DNA of 51,263 bases from JAJDGF01 sp031549325 (GTDB lineage: Bacteria; Bacillota; Clostridia; Christensenellales; Aristaeellaceae), in the NCBI GenBank assembly GCA_031549325.1, contig JAVBQA010000054.1, positions 1 through 51,263 on the forward strand. The letters are read 5' to 3'. Positions 1 to 8,744 of this stretch are shown one piece after another (position 1 is the stretch's first letter; every line of letters begins with the position of its first letter). The notes beneath the pieces were generated by a model. That model did not search any database, had not been told where the DNA came from, and worked only from the letters and a program-made list of their open reading frames with translations. The position numbers and the translations under genes are program-made.

Positions 1-146
1 AAACAGCCGGTCTTGACCAGCTTGACTTCTTTTTCAAGTTTGTTCTGCGAAAGCAGCTCCTCGAAGCGGTCGAACAGCTGCATGGAACCGGACGACGTGC
101 AGCCGGTGCCGCCGCAGATCAGGACATGGGAACGGAAAAGGTCCAT
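1..146 (-). CDS. hndC: NuoF-like subunit of bifurcating [FeFe] hydrogenase (HndC), N-terminal fragment
   Basis: Only the first 48 codons are in the window; the gene runs off the left edge. The start MDLFRSHVLICGGTGCTSSG is the typical N-terminus of NuoF/HndC proteins, where a CGGTGCxSSG motif opens a thioredoxin-like 2Fe-2S domain ahead of the FMN/NADH-binding and 4Fe-4S domains. Known members take electrons from NAD(P)H in the cytoplasm and pass them to the hydrogenase catalytic subunit. It begins 19 nt downstream of hndB, with a GAGGTAATCG ribosome site before the ATG, so it is the fourth visible gene of the minus-strand operon. The FMN and NADH sites lie outside the window, so the identity rests on the N-terminus and the neighbours. 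Confidence 0.85.
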   Translation of the reverse strand, partial: MDLFRSHVLICGGTGCTSSGSMQLFDRFEELLSQNKLEKEVKLVKTGC

Positions 147-165
147 AATCGATTACCTCCCTCAG

Positions 166-546
166 TTACTTCTGCTCGGCGGCTTCCGCGGCGCCGATGG
201 TGTATTCGTCGACCACGCGGCCATTGACCACATGCTCGGCCACGATGCGCGACACCATCTCCGGGGTGACCTTGACATAGGTCACTTTGTCCTGGCCGGG
301 CAGGGTGATTTCGACCATGGGCTCCAGGCGGCACATGCCGATGCAGCCGGTCTGCGCGACCGTCACATCCAGCAGCCCGCGCTTGGACACTTCGTCCAGG
401 AAAGCAAGCATCACCGGGCGCGCGCCGGCTGCGATGCCGCAGGTGGCCATGCCCACCACGATGCGGGTGCCCTCATGCTCTCTTCTCAGGTTGACCTGAT
501 CCAGCGTCTTCTGGCGAATGGCTTCCAGTTCGGCGAAAGACTTCAT
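166..546 (-). CDS. hndB: Thioredoxin-like [2Fe-2S] ferredoxin, hydrogenase subunit HndB
   Basis: A 126-residue cytoplasmic protein of the thioredoxin-like ferredoxin family found between NuoE-like and NuoF-like genes in clostridial hydrogenase operons. Visible motifs are VGMATCGIAAGARPV (Cys36) and AQTGCIGMCRLEPMVEI (Cys68, Cys72), the usual cluster-binding pattern of HndB. It probably relays electrons within the NADH-dependent or bifurcating hydrogenase complex. The helix before Cys36 and the C-terminal strand-helix complete a short thioredoxin fold; there is no signal peptide. It lies 21 nt after the ATPase gene and 19 nt before hndC, inside one operon. Confidence 0.9.
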   Translation of the reverse strand: MKSFAELEAIRQKTLDQVNLRREHEGTRIVVGMATCGIAAGARPVMLAFLDEVSKRGLLDVTVAQTGCIGMCRLEPMVEITLPGQDKVTYVKVTPEMVSRIVAEHVVNGRVVDEYTIGAAEAAEQK

Positions 547-567
547 AATATGATTCCTCCATATTCA

Positions 568-1125
568 TTACTGTTTGTTCGCGGCTTCAACGTCGGCAAA
601 TCCTTCATGGAGCGCCTCGTTGATCCAGGCCATCACACTTGGCTCGTTCAGGGGAACGCCTTGCAGCACCTGGCGCAGCTCGCGCGTGTCAAACGCGTAC
701 TCCGCCTCGTCAATGCGGTACTTCAGCACGAAGTCCGGCCTCTCGGGCGCGCCGAGGATCAGGCTGCGCATCGTGCCGATCAAATCCCCGATGGGGGGTA
801 GATCCATGTGCGAGCGCTTGAACGCCGCGACAAGCTCCGTGCCCACGCCCGGCGTGGACTCGATCCGGAACGCGCCGTCGCACATCTCGGCGCACTGCTT
901 GAACATCGGAATGCCGAGGCCCACCTTGCGCGTGGTGCGGGTGGTGGCAAACGGGCTGGTGACGCGCGCCAGCAGCGCCGCGTCCATGCCCTTTCCATCG
1001 TCTTTTATCGAGATGGTCAGAATGTCCCTGGCCGTGTCGATCAGCACCTCGATGACCACGAGCTTGGCGCCCGCCGTGATCGAGTTTTGTACCAGATCCA
1101 AAATGTGAAGCGACAGCTCGAACAT
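568..1125 (-). CDS. GHKL-type ATP-binding protein of the hydrogenase operon
   Basis: A 185-residue protein with the Bergerat ATP-binding fold of histidine kinases, Hsp90 and MutL. The N box is DLVQNSITAGA (near residue 13), the G1 box DDGKGMD (near 42) and the F/G2 region KVGLGIPMFKQ (near 70). It has no dimerisation/phospho-acceptor His domain, no sensor domain and no membrane segment, so it is not a complete sensor kinase. About 75 C-terminal residues follow the ATPase fold and resemble no domain I can name. Its start abuts the hndA stop, so the two are translationally coupled. Such ATPases recur in clostridial hydrogenase operons, where a regulatory or assembly role is assumed but, as far as I know, not shown. 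Confidence 0.8.
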   Translation of the reverse strand: MFELSLHILDLVQNSITAGAKLVVIEVLIDTARDILTISIKDDGKGMDAALLARVTSPFATTRTTRKVGLGIPMFKQCAEMCDGAFRIESTPGVGTELVAAFKRSHMDLPPIGDLIGTMRSLILGAPERPDFVLKYRIDEAEYAFDTRELRQVLQGVPLNEPSVMAWINEALHEGFADVEAANKQ

Positions 1126-1605
1126 TTACATCGCCTTGTACTTGGCCACGATGCCCGGGATGTCCTCCGGCGCCAGGCGGCCGTACACGTCTTCATTGAT
1201 CATGATGACCGGCGCCAGGCCGCATGCGCCCAGGCAGCGCGTATCGCGAATGGTGAAGCGCCCATCCTTGCTGGTCTTGCCCACAGGCGTCTCGGTCTCA
1301 GCCACCATCTTGTCGAGAACGGCCTTCGCGCCGCGCACGTAGCACGCCGTGCCCATGCACACACCCACGATGAACCGCCCGCGCGGCTCCAGCGCGAACT
1401 GAGAGTAGAATGTGGCCACGCCGTAGACCTCGCTCAGCGAAACGCCCAGCCCCTCGGCGATGTGCACCTGAACGTCCTTGGGCACGTGTCCGAAGATCTC
1501 CTGAGCGTCCTGCAGCGAGCGCATGACCGCACCTTTTTGCCCTTTTTGCTGTGCGATCACGTCGTCCAGCTGCTTGAGCATGTCCTTGTTTTCCAAGACG
1601 GACAT
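1126..1605 (-). CDS. hndA: NuoE-like [2Fe-2S] subunit of bifurcating hydrogenase (HndA)
   Basis: A 159-residue NuoE/24-kDa-type subunit. The thioredoxin-like domain carries the four cluster cysteines in the family spacing: Cys83 and Cys88 in VGVCMGTACYVRGA, then Cys124 and Cys128 in DTRCLGACGLAPV. The N-terminal helical part (VPKDVQVHIAEGLGVSLSEVYGVATFYSQF) is also canonical. In the NADH module it pairs with NuoF/HndC and holds the N1a-type cluster. It is the first gene of the minus-strand hydrogenase operon; AAGGGGGG lies just upstream of the ATG as ribosome site. The catalytic [FeFe] subunit is expected beyond the left edge. Confidence 0.93.
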   Translation of the reverse strand: MSVLENKDMLKQLDDVIAQQKGQKGAVMRSLQDAQEIFGHVPKDVQVHIAEGLGVSLSEVYGVATFYSQFALEPRGRFIVGVCMGTACYVRGAKAVLDKMVAETETPVGKTSKDGRFTIRDTRCLGACGLAPVIMINEDVYGRLAPEDIPGIVAKYKAM

Positions 1606-1792
1606 TGGATGGAACCCCCCTTAGTTAAAAAATTGTCACAGTTAGCCCTACCTAATATATGCGGTTTTCCGCCATCAATGATTGTAGCATAGTCACGGTT
1701 ATGATTGCATTCAAAAAACACAATCTTAACAATGGAAAGAAGCGGCTGTGTGCTATACTCGGGGCGGAATTGCGAGGAAAGAGGTGGCTGCG
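1606..1792. promoter_or_regulatory. Divergent control region of hydrogenase operon and ABC exporter, with possible Rex-like half sites
   Basis: This AT-rich gap separates the minus-strand hydrogenase operon from the plus-strand ABC gene. Toward the ABC gene there is an extended -10, TGCTATACT at 1751-1759. Toward hndA a TGCTACAAT-type -10 can be read at 1681-1689 on the minus strand. TTAACAA at 1726-1732, in the -35 region of the plus promoter, and TTAGTTAAAAAATTGTCACA at 1621-1640, next to the hndA start, each resemble one half of the clostridial Rex operator (TTGTTAA-N4-TTAACAA). NADH-sensing Rex control of hydrogenases is known in clostridia, but neither site is a full palindrome, so this is tentative. 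Confidence 0.35.
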
Positions 1793-1900
1793 ATGAAAGC
1801 GAGCGTTTTGAAGCATTGCGACAATACTTTGAAGAATGGATGGGATGGTTTTGAGGAATGCGAGGTTTCGCAAGTTTCTGTCGTATTTTCACCCGTATAA
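1793..1900 (+). CDS. Small leader ORF (35 codons) overlapping the ABC exporter start
   Basis: ATG at 1793 is preceded by GAGGTG with 6-7 nt spacing, the best ribosome site in this stretch, and lies about 27-30 nt after the expected start of the extended -10 promoter. It encodes 35 residues beginning MKASVLKHCDNTLKNGWDGF and ends at TAA 1898-1900. The exporter start codons (1836, 1845) lie inside it in another frame and lack a convincing ribosome site, so translation of the leader may open or couple initiation of the exporter. It has no membrane segment and no run of one amino acid to suggest attenuation. It could also be chance. Confidence 0.4.
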   Translation: MKASVLKHCDNTLKNGWDGFEECEVSQVSVVFSPV

Positions 1901-3518
1901 GGGGCTGCTGGCTGCCGATGTCGCGTGCGCGCTCGCGTCCGCTGGCATCGCGCTGCTGATCCCGCTGGGCATCCGCGCGATCACCGGGCAGCTTGCGCTG
2001 AGGGCGGATTACGCGGGCATCTATAGGACGGGTGCGTTTTTGGCGTTTCTGGCGCTGGCGCAAGTGGCATGCAGCTACTTTTTCGACTACAAGGGGCACG
2101 CCATGGGCGCGATGATGGAGCGCGATCTGAGAAACGAGCTGTTTGCGCACTATCAGCGCCAGTCGTTCTCGTTTTTCGACGACCAGCGCGTGGGAAAGCT
2201 GATGAGCGGACTCACCAGCGACCTGCTGAACCTGGCCGAGCTGTACCACCACGGCCCGGAGGACCTGGCGGTGTATCTGGTGAAGTTCATCGGCGCGCTG
2301 TGGATCCTGCTGGGGATCAACAGGCCGCTGACGGTGGTGATGCTCTGCTTCCTGCCGCTCGCCGCCGTGTTCACGCTGATATTCGGCAAGCGGCTGAACC
2401 GCGCGTTCGCCGTCAGCCTTCAGCGCATCGCCGATGTGCAGGGCCGCGCGGAGGAGAGCCTGTCGGGCGTGCGCGTGGTGCAGGCGTACAACGCGCAGGC
2501 GCAGGAGGATGAAAAGTTCCGGGCCGAGAACCAGGCCTACCTGGGCAGCCGCGTGGCGATCTACAAGGGGGAGGCGGTGTTTTACAACGGGCTGCAGCTG
2601 CTGGGGCAGCTGCTCACCATCGCGCTGGGCGTGTTTGGCGGCTTGGCCATCCTGGGCGGCGGGCTTTCCCTGGCCGACCTGGTGGCGTTCCTGCTGTACG
2701 CCAACTATCTGGTGGAACCCATGACCAAGCTGAGCCACATCATCACCCAGTACCAGGAGGGCATCGCCGGGTTCAACCGGTTCTGCGACATCGTGGAGGA
2801 GGAGCCGTCGATTCAGGATGCGCCGGACGCCGTGGATCTGCCGGACGCCCGGGGCGAGGTGCGGTTCGAGGGCGTCAGCTTCCGGTACAAAGAGGGCCTG
2901 GAGCACGTACTGAAGGGCATCTCGCTGACCGCGAACCCGGGCGAGACGCTGGCCATCGTGGGCTATTCGGGTGTGGGCAAGACCACGCTGTGCGCGCTGA
3001 TCCCCAGGTTTTACGACGTGAGCGCCGGTTCGGTTTCGATCGATGGGCTGGACGTGCGCAAGATCAGGCTGGCGTCGCTGCGGGCCTTGGTGGGCGTGGT
3101 GCAGCAGGACACGTATCTGTTCTCGGGCAGCGTGCTGGAGAACATCCGCTACGGCCGCCCGGAGGCCGAGCCCGCGCAGGTGGTCGAAGCCGCGAAGAAG
3201 GCCCACGCGCACGCGTTCATCGAGGCGCTGCCGAGCGGCTACCAGACCGACATCGGCTACAAGGGGGTGAAGCTCTCCGGTGGCCAGCGCCAGCGCATCT
3301 CGATCGCCCGCGCGTTTCTGATGGATCCCAGGATCCTGATCCTCGATGAGGCCACCAGCGCGCTGGATTCCGAAAGCGAGGCGCTCGTGCAGAGCTCGCT
3401 GTCCGAACTCTCCAAAAACCGGACCACCTTTGTGATCGCCCACCGCCAGAGCACCATTGAGCACGCCGACCGCGTGCTGGAGCTGACGGGGGAGGGGATC
3501 GCGGAGCGGAAAGGATAA
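1836..3518 (+). CDS. ABC exporter, fused membrane and ATPase domains
   Basis: A 560-residue half-transporter of the exporter type (MsbA/LmrA-like; ABC membrane domain then ATPase on one chain), expected to act as a homodimer in the cytoplasmic membrane. Six membrane helices lie in roughly residues 24-300 (the first is LLAADVACALASAGIALLIP). The nucleotide-binding domain has Walker A GYSGVGKTT near 376, a Q-loop VVQQD, signature LSGGQRQR near 479, Walker B ILILDEATSALDS near 502 and H-loop VIAHRQST. All key residues are intact. The substrate (lipid, peptide or drug) cannot be read from sequence. An in-frame TGA at 1830 bars a start further upstream; 1836 or 1845 must be used. It ends at a bidirectional terminator facing groEL. 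Confidence 0.92.
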   Translation: MDGMVLRNARFRKFLSYFHPYKGLLAADVACALASAGIALLIPLGIRAITGQLALRADYAGIYRTGAFLAFLALAQVACSYFFDYKGHAMGAMMERDLRNELFAHYQRQSFSFFDDQRVGKLMSGLTSDLLNLAELYHHGPEDLAVYLVKFIGALWILLGINRPLTVVMLCFLPLAAVFTLIFGKRLNRAFAVSLQRIADVQGRAEESLSGVRVVQAYNAQAQEDEKFRAENQAYLGSRVAIYKGEAVFYNGLQLLGQLLTIALGVFGGLAILGGGLSLADLVAFLLYANYLVEPMTKLSHIITQYQEGIAGFNRFCDIVEEEPSIQDAPDAVDLPDARGEVRFEGVSFRYKEGLEHVLKGISLTANPGETLAIVGYSGVGKTTLCALIPRFYDVSAGSVSIDGLDVRKIRLASLRALVGVVQQDTYLFSGSVLENIRYGRPEAEPAQVVEAAKKAHAHAFIEALPSGYQTDIGYKGVKLSGGQRQRISIARAFLMDPRILILDEATSALDSESEALVQSSLSELSKNRTTFVIAHRQSTIEHADRVLELTGEGIAERKG

Positions 3519-3538
3519 GCGAGACGGAGCCCCGCGCA

Positions 3539-3581
3539 AAAAAGAACCCATCCGACGACGTGCGCCGTATGGGTTCTTTTT
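3539..3581. terminator. Bidirectional intrinsic terminator between ABC exporter and groEL
   Basis: A 13-bp perfect stem, AAAAAGAACCCAT at 3539-3551 with ATGGGTTCTTTTT at 3569-3581, around a 17-nt loop. The A run on one side and T run on the other make it work on both strands, closing the plus-strand exporter and the minus-strand groESL operon, whose genes converge here. Confidence 0.9.
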
Positions 3582-3592
3582 GCGTCAGCGGT

Positions 3593-5224
<1,632 letters not shown>

Positions 5225-5267
5225 GATGTATTCCTCCTATTTTCAATGCATGAAATGCGTTGCTTGC

Positions 5268-5552
5268 TTATTCAACCACCGCGAGGATGTCAGACTGGCG
5301 AACGATGATGTATTCCTCGCCGTCCAGCTTGACTTCGGTGCCCGCGTACTTGGAGTAGATGACCTTCTGTCCGGCCTTGACCTGCATCGTGATCTCCTTG
5401 CCATCCACGTTGCCGCCCGGACCCACCTCAAGAATCTCCGCCATCTGCGGCTTCTCTTTCGCAGCGCTGGTGAGCAGAATGCCACCCTTCGTGGTCTCTT
5501 CCGCCTCCAGGTTCTTGATGACGACGCGATCACCCAACGGTTTGATCTTCAT
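5268..5552 (-). CDS. groES: Co-chaperonin GroES (Hsp10)
   Basis: A 94-residue protein, the usual GroES length. MKIKPLGDRVVIKNLEAEET, a mobile loop ending in KGGILLTSAAKEKPQMAEIL, and KVIYSKYAGTEVKLDGEEYIIV are family hallmarks. A heptameric ring caps GroEL during the folding cycle. It is the first gene of the groES-groEL operon, preceded by GAGGCTAC as ribosome site and by the CIRCE element and promoter. Confidence 0.99.
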   Translation of the reverse strand: MKIKPLGDRVVIKNLEAEETTKGGILLTSAAKEKPQMAEILEVGPGGNVDGKEITMQVKAGQKVIYSKYAGTEVKLDGEEYIIVRQSDILAVVE

Positions 5553-5582
5553 GCTGTAGCCTCCTCAATCCCTCAGTTATTG

Positions 5583-5609
5583 TTAGCACTCGAATCGGTC
5601 GAGTGCCAA
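5583..5609 (-). promoter_or_regulatory. CIRCE operator (HrcA-binding site) of groESL
   Basis: TTAGCACTC at 5583-5591 and GAGTGCCAA at 5601-5609, separated by 9 nt, match the CIRCE consensus TTAGCACTC-N9-GAGTGCTAA with one mismatch. It lies in the transcribed leader between the promoter and the groES start, as in Bacillus and clostridia. HrcA represses here until heat stress; hrcA itself is not in the window. Confidence 0.96.
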
Positions 5610-5621
5610 TTCACATGCATT

Positions 5622-5650
5622 AGTTTACCCAATATTCCCGGAAAAGGCAA
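5622..5650 (-). promoter_or_regulatory. Sigma-A-type promoter of groESL
   Basis: On the minus strand TTGCCT (-35, 5645-5650) and TAAACT (-10, 5622-5627) are separated by 17 nt. Transcription would start about 10 nt before the CIRCE element, placing the operator in the leader RNA region. Confidence 0.75.
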
Positions 5651-5702
5651 TGGGGTAAGCGGGTAAATTTGTGTAAAATTTTCTGAGGCGGCGGGGGCTG
5701 GC

Positions 5703-6446
5703 TCATTCCAGCCAGCGCGCGGCCAGGCCCGGACCCCGCTCTTCCAGCTGATCTCCCTTCTTTTCGCGAAACTGGATGATGCCGCGCTCGTGAAAGCTGG
5801 TGCGCCGGTGCCCGCAGAGCATCACGTTGTCCATCAGCTGCACATCGATGGCGCTCAGCAGCTCATTCAGCCGCGCGATGAAGGCGATGTCCTCGGGGCC
5901 GGGTTCCATGTGCGCGGGCAGGCGCCGCTGCAGAATGACCACGGTCTGGGCGTGGTAGCGCAGCGTGGTGTCGAGCACCAGCCGGGCGTTCAGGCGCTGG
6001 ATCATGCCCTGGCCCTCGGCCAGCTTGGCGCTGTGCAGCAGGTGCCCCATGGGGTTCATGTTCAGCACCCACAGCTGCTCGCTGAGCGCCTGCCCGAACA
6101 GGCGCTGGCCGAAATCGGTCACCCGGGACAGGCGGTCGAGAAACGGCCGGTCGCATAGCCGCAGCGCGCTGTAAGCGTCCAGCAGCGGCCCGAGCTCGGT
6201 CAGCCACTCGGCGGTGCTCAGCCCCACGCCGGGCACGCCCGTCAGATCTTCTCTGGAGGCGGAAAACACGCCCGCCAGCGAGCCGAACCGCTCGATCAGC
6301 TGGTGGGCCAGCGGATTCACATTGCGCAGCGGGATGGTGAAATATAGCAGGAATTCCAGCACCTCGTGCGCCTCAAAGCCCGCGAGGCCCTCGCGCTCGA
6401 ACCGCTGGCGCAGCCGGCCCCTGTGCCCTTCGTGCAGCTGGGACAT
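5703..6446 (-). CDS. RadC/JAMM-family protein with degenerate metal site
   Basis: A 247-residue protein of the RadC (UPF0758) family: an N-terminal helix-hairpin-helix-like part (HEGHRGRLRQRF, then LTGVPGVGLSTAEWL) and a C-terminal MPN/JAMM domain. Canonical RadC has HNHPSGDPxPSxxD as metal-binding motif; here the equivalent stretch reads RRLPAHMEPGPED, so both metal-binding histidines are gone while the following Asp is kept. It is therefore unlikely to be a metallo-isopeptidase. I chose ATG 6446, preceded by AAAGGGGG; a longer frame to 6512 would begin inside the promoter. RadC function is unsettled even for intact members. Confidence 0.8.
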   Translation of the reverse strand: MSQLHEGHRGRLRQRFEREGLAGFEAHEVLEFLLYFTIPLRNVNPLAHQLIERFGSLAGVFSASREDLTGVPGVGLSTAEWLTELGPLLDAYSALRLCDRPFLDRLSRVTDFGQRLFGQALSEQLWVLNMNPMGHLLHSAKLAEGQGMIQRLNARLVLDTTLRYHAQTVVILQRRLPAHMEPGPEDIAFIARLNELLSAIDVQLMDNVMLCGHRRTSFHERGIIQFREKKGDQLEERGPGLAARWLE

Positions 6447-6483
6447 CGCGCGGCCCCCTTTCTTTTGTGAAAACGCTTTGTTC

Positions 6484-6512
6484 ATTTTATCATAAGCGCG
6501 CGCAAACCGCAA
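6484..6512 (-). promoter_or_regulatory. Promoter of the radC-like gene
   Basis: Minus-strand TTGCGG (6507-6512) and TAAAAT (6484-6489) with a 17-nt spacer and a TGA just before the -10. The start point near 6477 supports ATG 6446 as the translation start. Confidence 0.65.
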
Positions 6513-6580
6513 AGCAGCATTTTCAGGGGACGTGCAGAATAAGAATGAAAACGGAACGCCACAAGACCGGAGGGATGGTC

Positions 6581-6871
6581 ATGCGCAAGGACCAACCAGA
6601 GGAGCGGACATTTCGGCCGCACACCCTGACCATGGACGGCCGCCAGCACGCGCTGATCACGGGCGTTGAGGACGTGGACAGCTTCAACGAGGAGATGATC
6701 GTGCTCCTGACCAGCGCGGGGGCCATGACGCTGGTGGGCACCGGGCTGCACATCAGCCAGCTGAACCTGGACGACGGTCAGCTGGTGATCGACGGCCAGA
6801 TCCAGGCGCTGGAGTATGATGAGCGCTCAAAAGCCGGGCGCGGCTCGGTATTCGGCAAGCTATTCAAATAA
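6581..6871 (+). CDS. yabP: Sporulation protein YabP
   Basis: A 96-residue YabP/YqfC-family protein, near the 100 residues of Bacillus YabP. It begins MRKDQPEERTFRPHTLTMDG; the core motif is LTSAGAMTLVGTGLHISQLNLDDGQLVIDGQIQALEY. YabP is made in the mother cell and needed for the spore coat/cortex stage, with YabQ. ATG 6581 has GGAGGG six nt upstream; earlier in-frame starts lack one. It opens the yabP-yabQ-divIC cluster, the same order as in Bacillus, and is good evidence that this organism belongs to a sporulating lineage. A sigma-E promoter is expected but I could not place one. Confidence 0.93.
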   Translation: MRKDQPEERTFRPHTLTMDGRQHALITGVEDVDSFNEEMIVLLTSAGAMTLVGTGLHISQLNLDDGQLVIDGQIQALEYDERSKAGRGSVFGKLFK

Positions 6872-6936
6872 ACCGGCGATCCGGCGGCCCACCTCACCTC
6901 ACGGCCCCGCGCGCGGGACGGATATAGGAGATCGCC

Positions 6937-7305
6937 ATGCTGTTTCACACCTATGACCAGGCGCGGGTGTTTCTGGGCATGCTGTACGCCGGCATCGCCA
7001 TCGGCGTCTGGTACGACGCGCTGCGCCTGGTGCGCGGCCTGCTGGACGCGGGCAAGTGGCTCACCGCCGCGCTGGACGCCGTGTTCGCGCTGGGCGCGGC
7101 GTGCATCCTGATCGGGTTCATGCTGCTGGCCAACTACGGCGAGCTGCGGCTGTATTGCCTGCTGGGCGCGAGCTGCGGCGTGATGCTGTACGCGTTCACC
7201 ATCGGCCCGCTGCTGAAAGCCGTGCTGGTGAAGCCCAGCGCATGGGTTCTCGCGCGGCTGCGCAAGCTATTCTCGATGCCCTGGGCAAAAAAAGTATTTC
7301 GGTGA
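6937..7305 (+). CDS. yabQ: Spore cortex biosynthesis protein YabQ
   Basis: A 122-residue membrane protein with about four hydrophobic helices (from DQARVFLGMLYAGIAIGVWYDALR through ALDAVFALGAACILIGFMLL to LYCLLGASCGVMLYAFTIGPLL). YabQ of Bacillus sits in the outer forespore membranes and is needed for cortex formation. The DxxR pattern in GVWYDALRLVRGLLD is shared with family members. It follows yabP by 65 nt, with ATAGGAGATCGCC as ribosome site, and precedes divIC by 13 nt. Confidence 0.9.
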   Translation: MLFHTYDQARVFLGMLYAGIAIGVWYDALRLVRGLLDAGKWLTAALDAVFALGAACILIGFMLLANYGELRLYCLLGASCGVMLYAFTIGPLLKAVLVKPSAWVLARLRKLFSMPWAKKVFR

Positions 7306-7318
7306 GGCAGGAAAAAGC

Positions 7319-7696
7319 ATGGATATGCAGAATATAGAAAAATGCATAGGTCTGCTCAAATACAATTTGAAAGCGTGGTGCGCGCTTGTGACACGAAAGA
7401 GAAACATAAAACCCCGGTTTTGGCTGATGCTGATGGTCGTCATGCTGGTGGTTTTCGTCAGCATCTGGGTCAGCGGCGACGGCATTCTGAACCGGCAAGC
7501 CGCGCAGGTGGCCCAGCTCGAGTCCGACCAGGAAAAGGCCGCGGCGGCCAACGCCGAGCTGGAGCGCAAAATTTCCTTTGCCAAGACGGACGAATATGTC
7601 GAGCGCGTGGCGCGCGAGGAGCTGGGGCTGCTCAAGCCCGGCGAGATTCGCTATGTAGCCGGTTCGGAGGGCAGCACGCAGACCGATGGCCAATAA
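7319..7696 (+). CDS. divIC: Septum formation initiator DivIC/FtsB-like
   Basis: A 125-residue bitopic division protein: about 35 cytoplasmic residues, one membrane helix (FWLMLMVVMLVVFVSIWVSG), then an extracytoplasmic coiled coil (VAQLESDQEKAAAANAELER) and the short conserved end KTDEYVERVAREELGLLKPGE. With FtsL and DivIB it forms the complex that activates septal wall synthesis. The place after yabQ is conserved in Firmicutes. The first residues are polar, with no signal peptide. The end overlaps the ppx start by 11 nt. Confidence 0.93.
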   Translation: MDMQNIEKCIGLLKYNLKAWCALVTRKRNIKPRFWLMLMVVMLVVFVSIWVSGDGILNRQAAQVAQLESDQEKAAAANAELERKISFAKTDEYVERVAREELGLLKPGEIRYVAGSEGSTQTDGQ

Positions 7697-8615
7697 TTCA
7701 TCATCGCCAAGAATCGCCGCGCTGGACGTGGGGTCCAATTCGGTTCGCCTGTTGGTGGCCGAAGCGCGCGGCGATTTGTTGTTTCCGGTTTTTTCCGACC
7801 GGATCACATCCAGGCTGTTTGCCGGGCTCCAGGGCGGGCGGCTGCATAAGGACGCCATCGCCCGCACGCAGGACGCCATCTTGAGGCTGGCCGACGGGGC
7901 GCGCGCGCAGGGCGCTTCCCGGGTGTTCGCCTTTGGCACCAGCGCCATGCGGGATGGGGAGAACCGGGGCGAGCTGATCGAGTTCGCGGCGCGCCACGGC
8001 GTTTCGCTTCAGGTGATGTCCGGCGATGAGGAAGCGGCCCTCAGCTATGCGGGCGCGGCGCCAGGCGGCAGCGCGGGCGTGATCGACATCGGCGGGGGAA
8101 GCACCGAGCTGCTGCTCGGCGAGGATGGGGTGGTTCAAAAGGCCGCCTCGGCCCAGATGGGCGCGGTGCGGCTGCTGGACATGCTGGGCGGCGTGCCGGA
8201 CGCGGAGCGCATGATTGGCACGGCGAAGGCGGCGCTTTGTGGCGCCTGGACGCCGGTGAGGGCCCCGCGCCCTGCGCGCTGGATCGGGCTGGGCGGCACG
8301 ATCACCAGCCTGGCGGCCATGCAGCTCGGGCTTAAGACCTATGATCCGGAGCGGATCGAGGGCGCGCCCATCCGCGCCGGGGCGGCGCGGTCCTGGCTGG
8401 ATGCGCTTTTGGGCATGCCGGTGGAATCGCGCAAGCGGATCCCCGGGCTCAATCCGGCGCGGGCCGACATCATGCCCTGCGGCGTGGCGATCCTGTGCGC
8501 TTTTTTCGCACTGAGCGGGGCAGACCTCGTGTTTGCCAGCGACCGCGACAATCTGTTGGGGTATCTCAAGAAAAAGGTTGCAGAAGGGCTTGACAAACCT
8601 GCCGACATGCGGTAA
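7686..8615 (+). CDS. Ppx/GppA family exopolyphosphatase / pppGpp phosphohydrolase
   Basis: A 309-residue ASKHA-fold phosphatase, the length of the short Ppx1/GppA type without the extra HD domain. Phosphate loop 1 is ALDVGSNSVRLLVAEA and loop 2 is GVIDIGGGSTELLLGE; FGTSAMRDGENR and the ending SDRDNLLGYLKKK also match. It hydrolyses terminal phosphate from polyphosphate or pppGpp in the cytoplasm; sequence alone does not separate the two. It is coupled to divIC by an 11-nt overlap. Its 3' end carries the promoter of the tRNA pair. In Bacillus the equivalent place holds yabR, which is missing here. Confidence 0.92.
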   Translation: MANNSSSPRIAALDVGSNSVRLLVAEARGDLLFPVFSDRITSRLFAGLQGGRLHKDAIARTQDAILRLADGARAQGASRVFAFGTSAMRDGENRGELIEFAARHGVSLQVMSGDEEAALSYAGAAPGGSAGVIDIGGGSTELLLGEDGVVQKAASAQMGAVRLLDMLGGVPDAERMIGTAKAALCGAWTPVRAPRPARWIGLGGTITSLAAMQLGLKTYDPERIEGAPIRAGAARSWLDALLGMPVESRKRIPGLNPARADIMPCGVAILCAFFALSGADLVFASDRDNLLGYLKKKVAEGLDKPADMR

Positions 8616-8618
8616 AAT
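8590..8618 (+). promoter_or_regulatory. Strong promoter of the tRNA-Met pair
   Basis: Consensus TTGACA (8590-8595), 17-nt spacer, TAAAAT (8613-8618), lying inside the last codons of the ppx/gppA gene. Transcription should begin around 8625, a few bases before the first tRNA. Confidence 0.85.
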
Positions 8619-8629
8619 ACTCTTTGCGC

Positions 8630-8706
<77 letters not shown>

Positions 8707-8709
8707 ATC

Positions 8710-8744
8710 AATGCCGGTTTGGGTTTCATACCCAGATCGGCATT
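8710..8744 (+). other. Two-part hairpin between the two tRNA genes
   Basis: AATGCCG (8710-8716) pairs with CGGCATT (8738-8744); inside, TGGGT (8720-8724) pairs with ACCCA (8730-8734). There is no T run, so it is more likely a processing or spacing structure than a terminator. The inner stem-loop TGGGTTTCATACCCA resembles the anticodon arm of the following tRNA-Met. Confidence 0.6.

Noticed and set aside
1557..3551. Very long minus-strand reading frame opposite the ABC exporter
   Set aside because: Arg/His/Gln-rich composition and no domain; it mirrors the exporter codons in a GC-rich genome. The exporter on the plus strand has all motifs.
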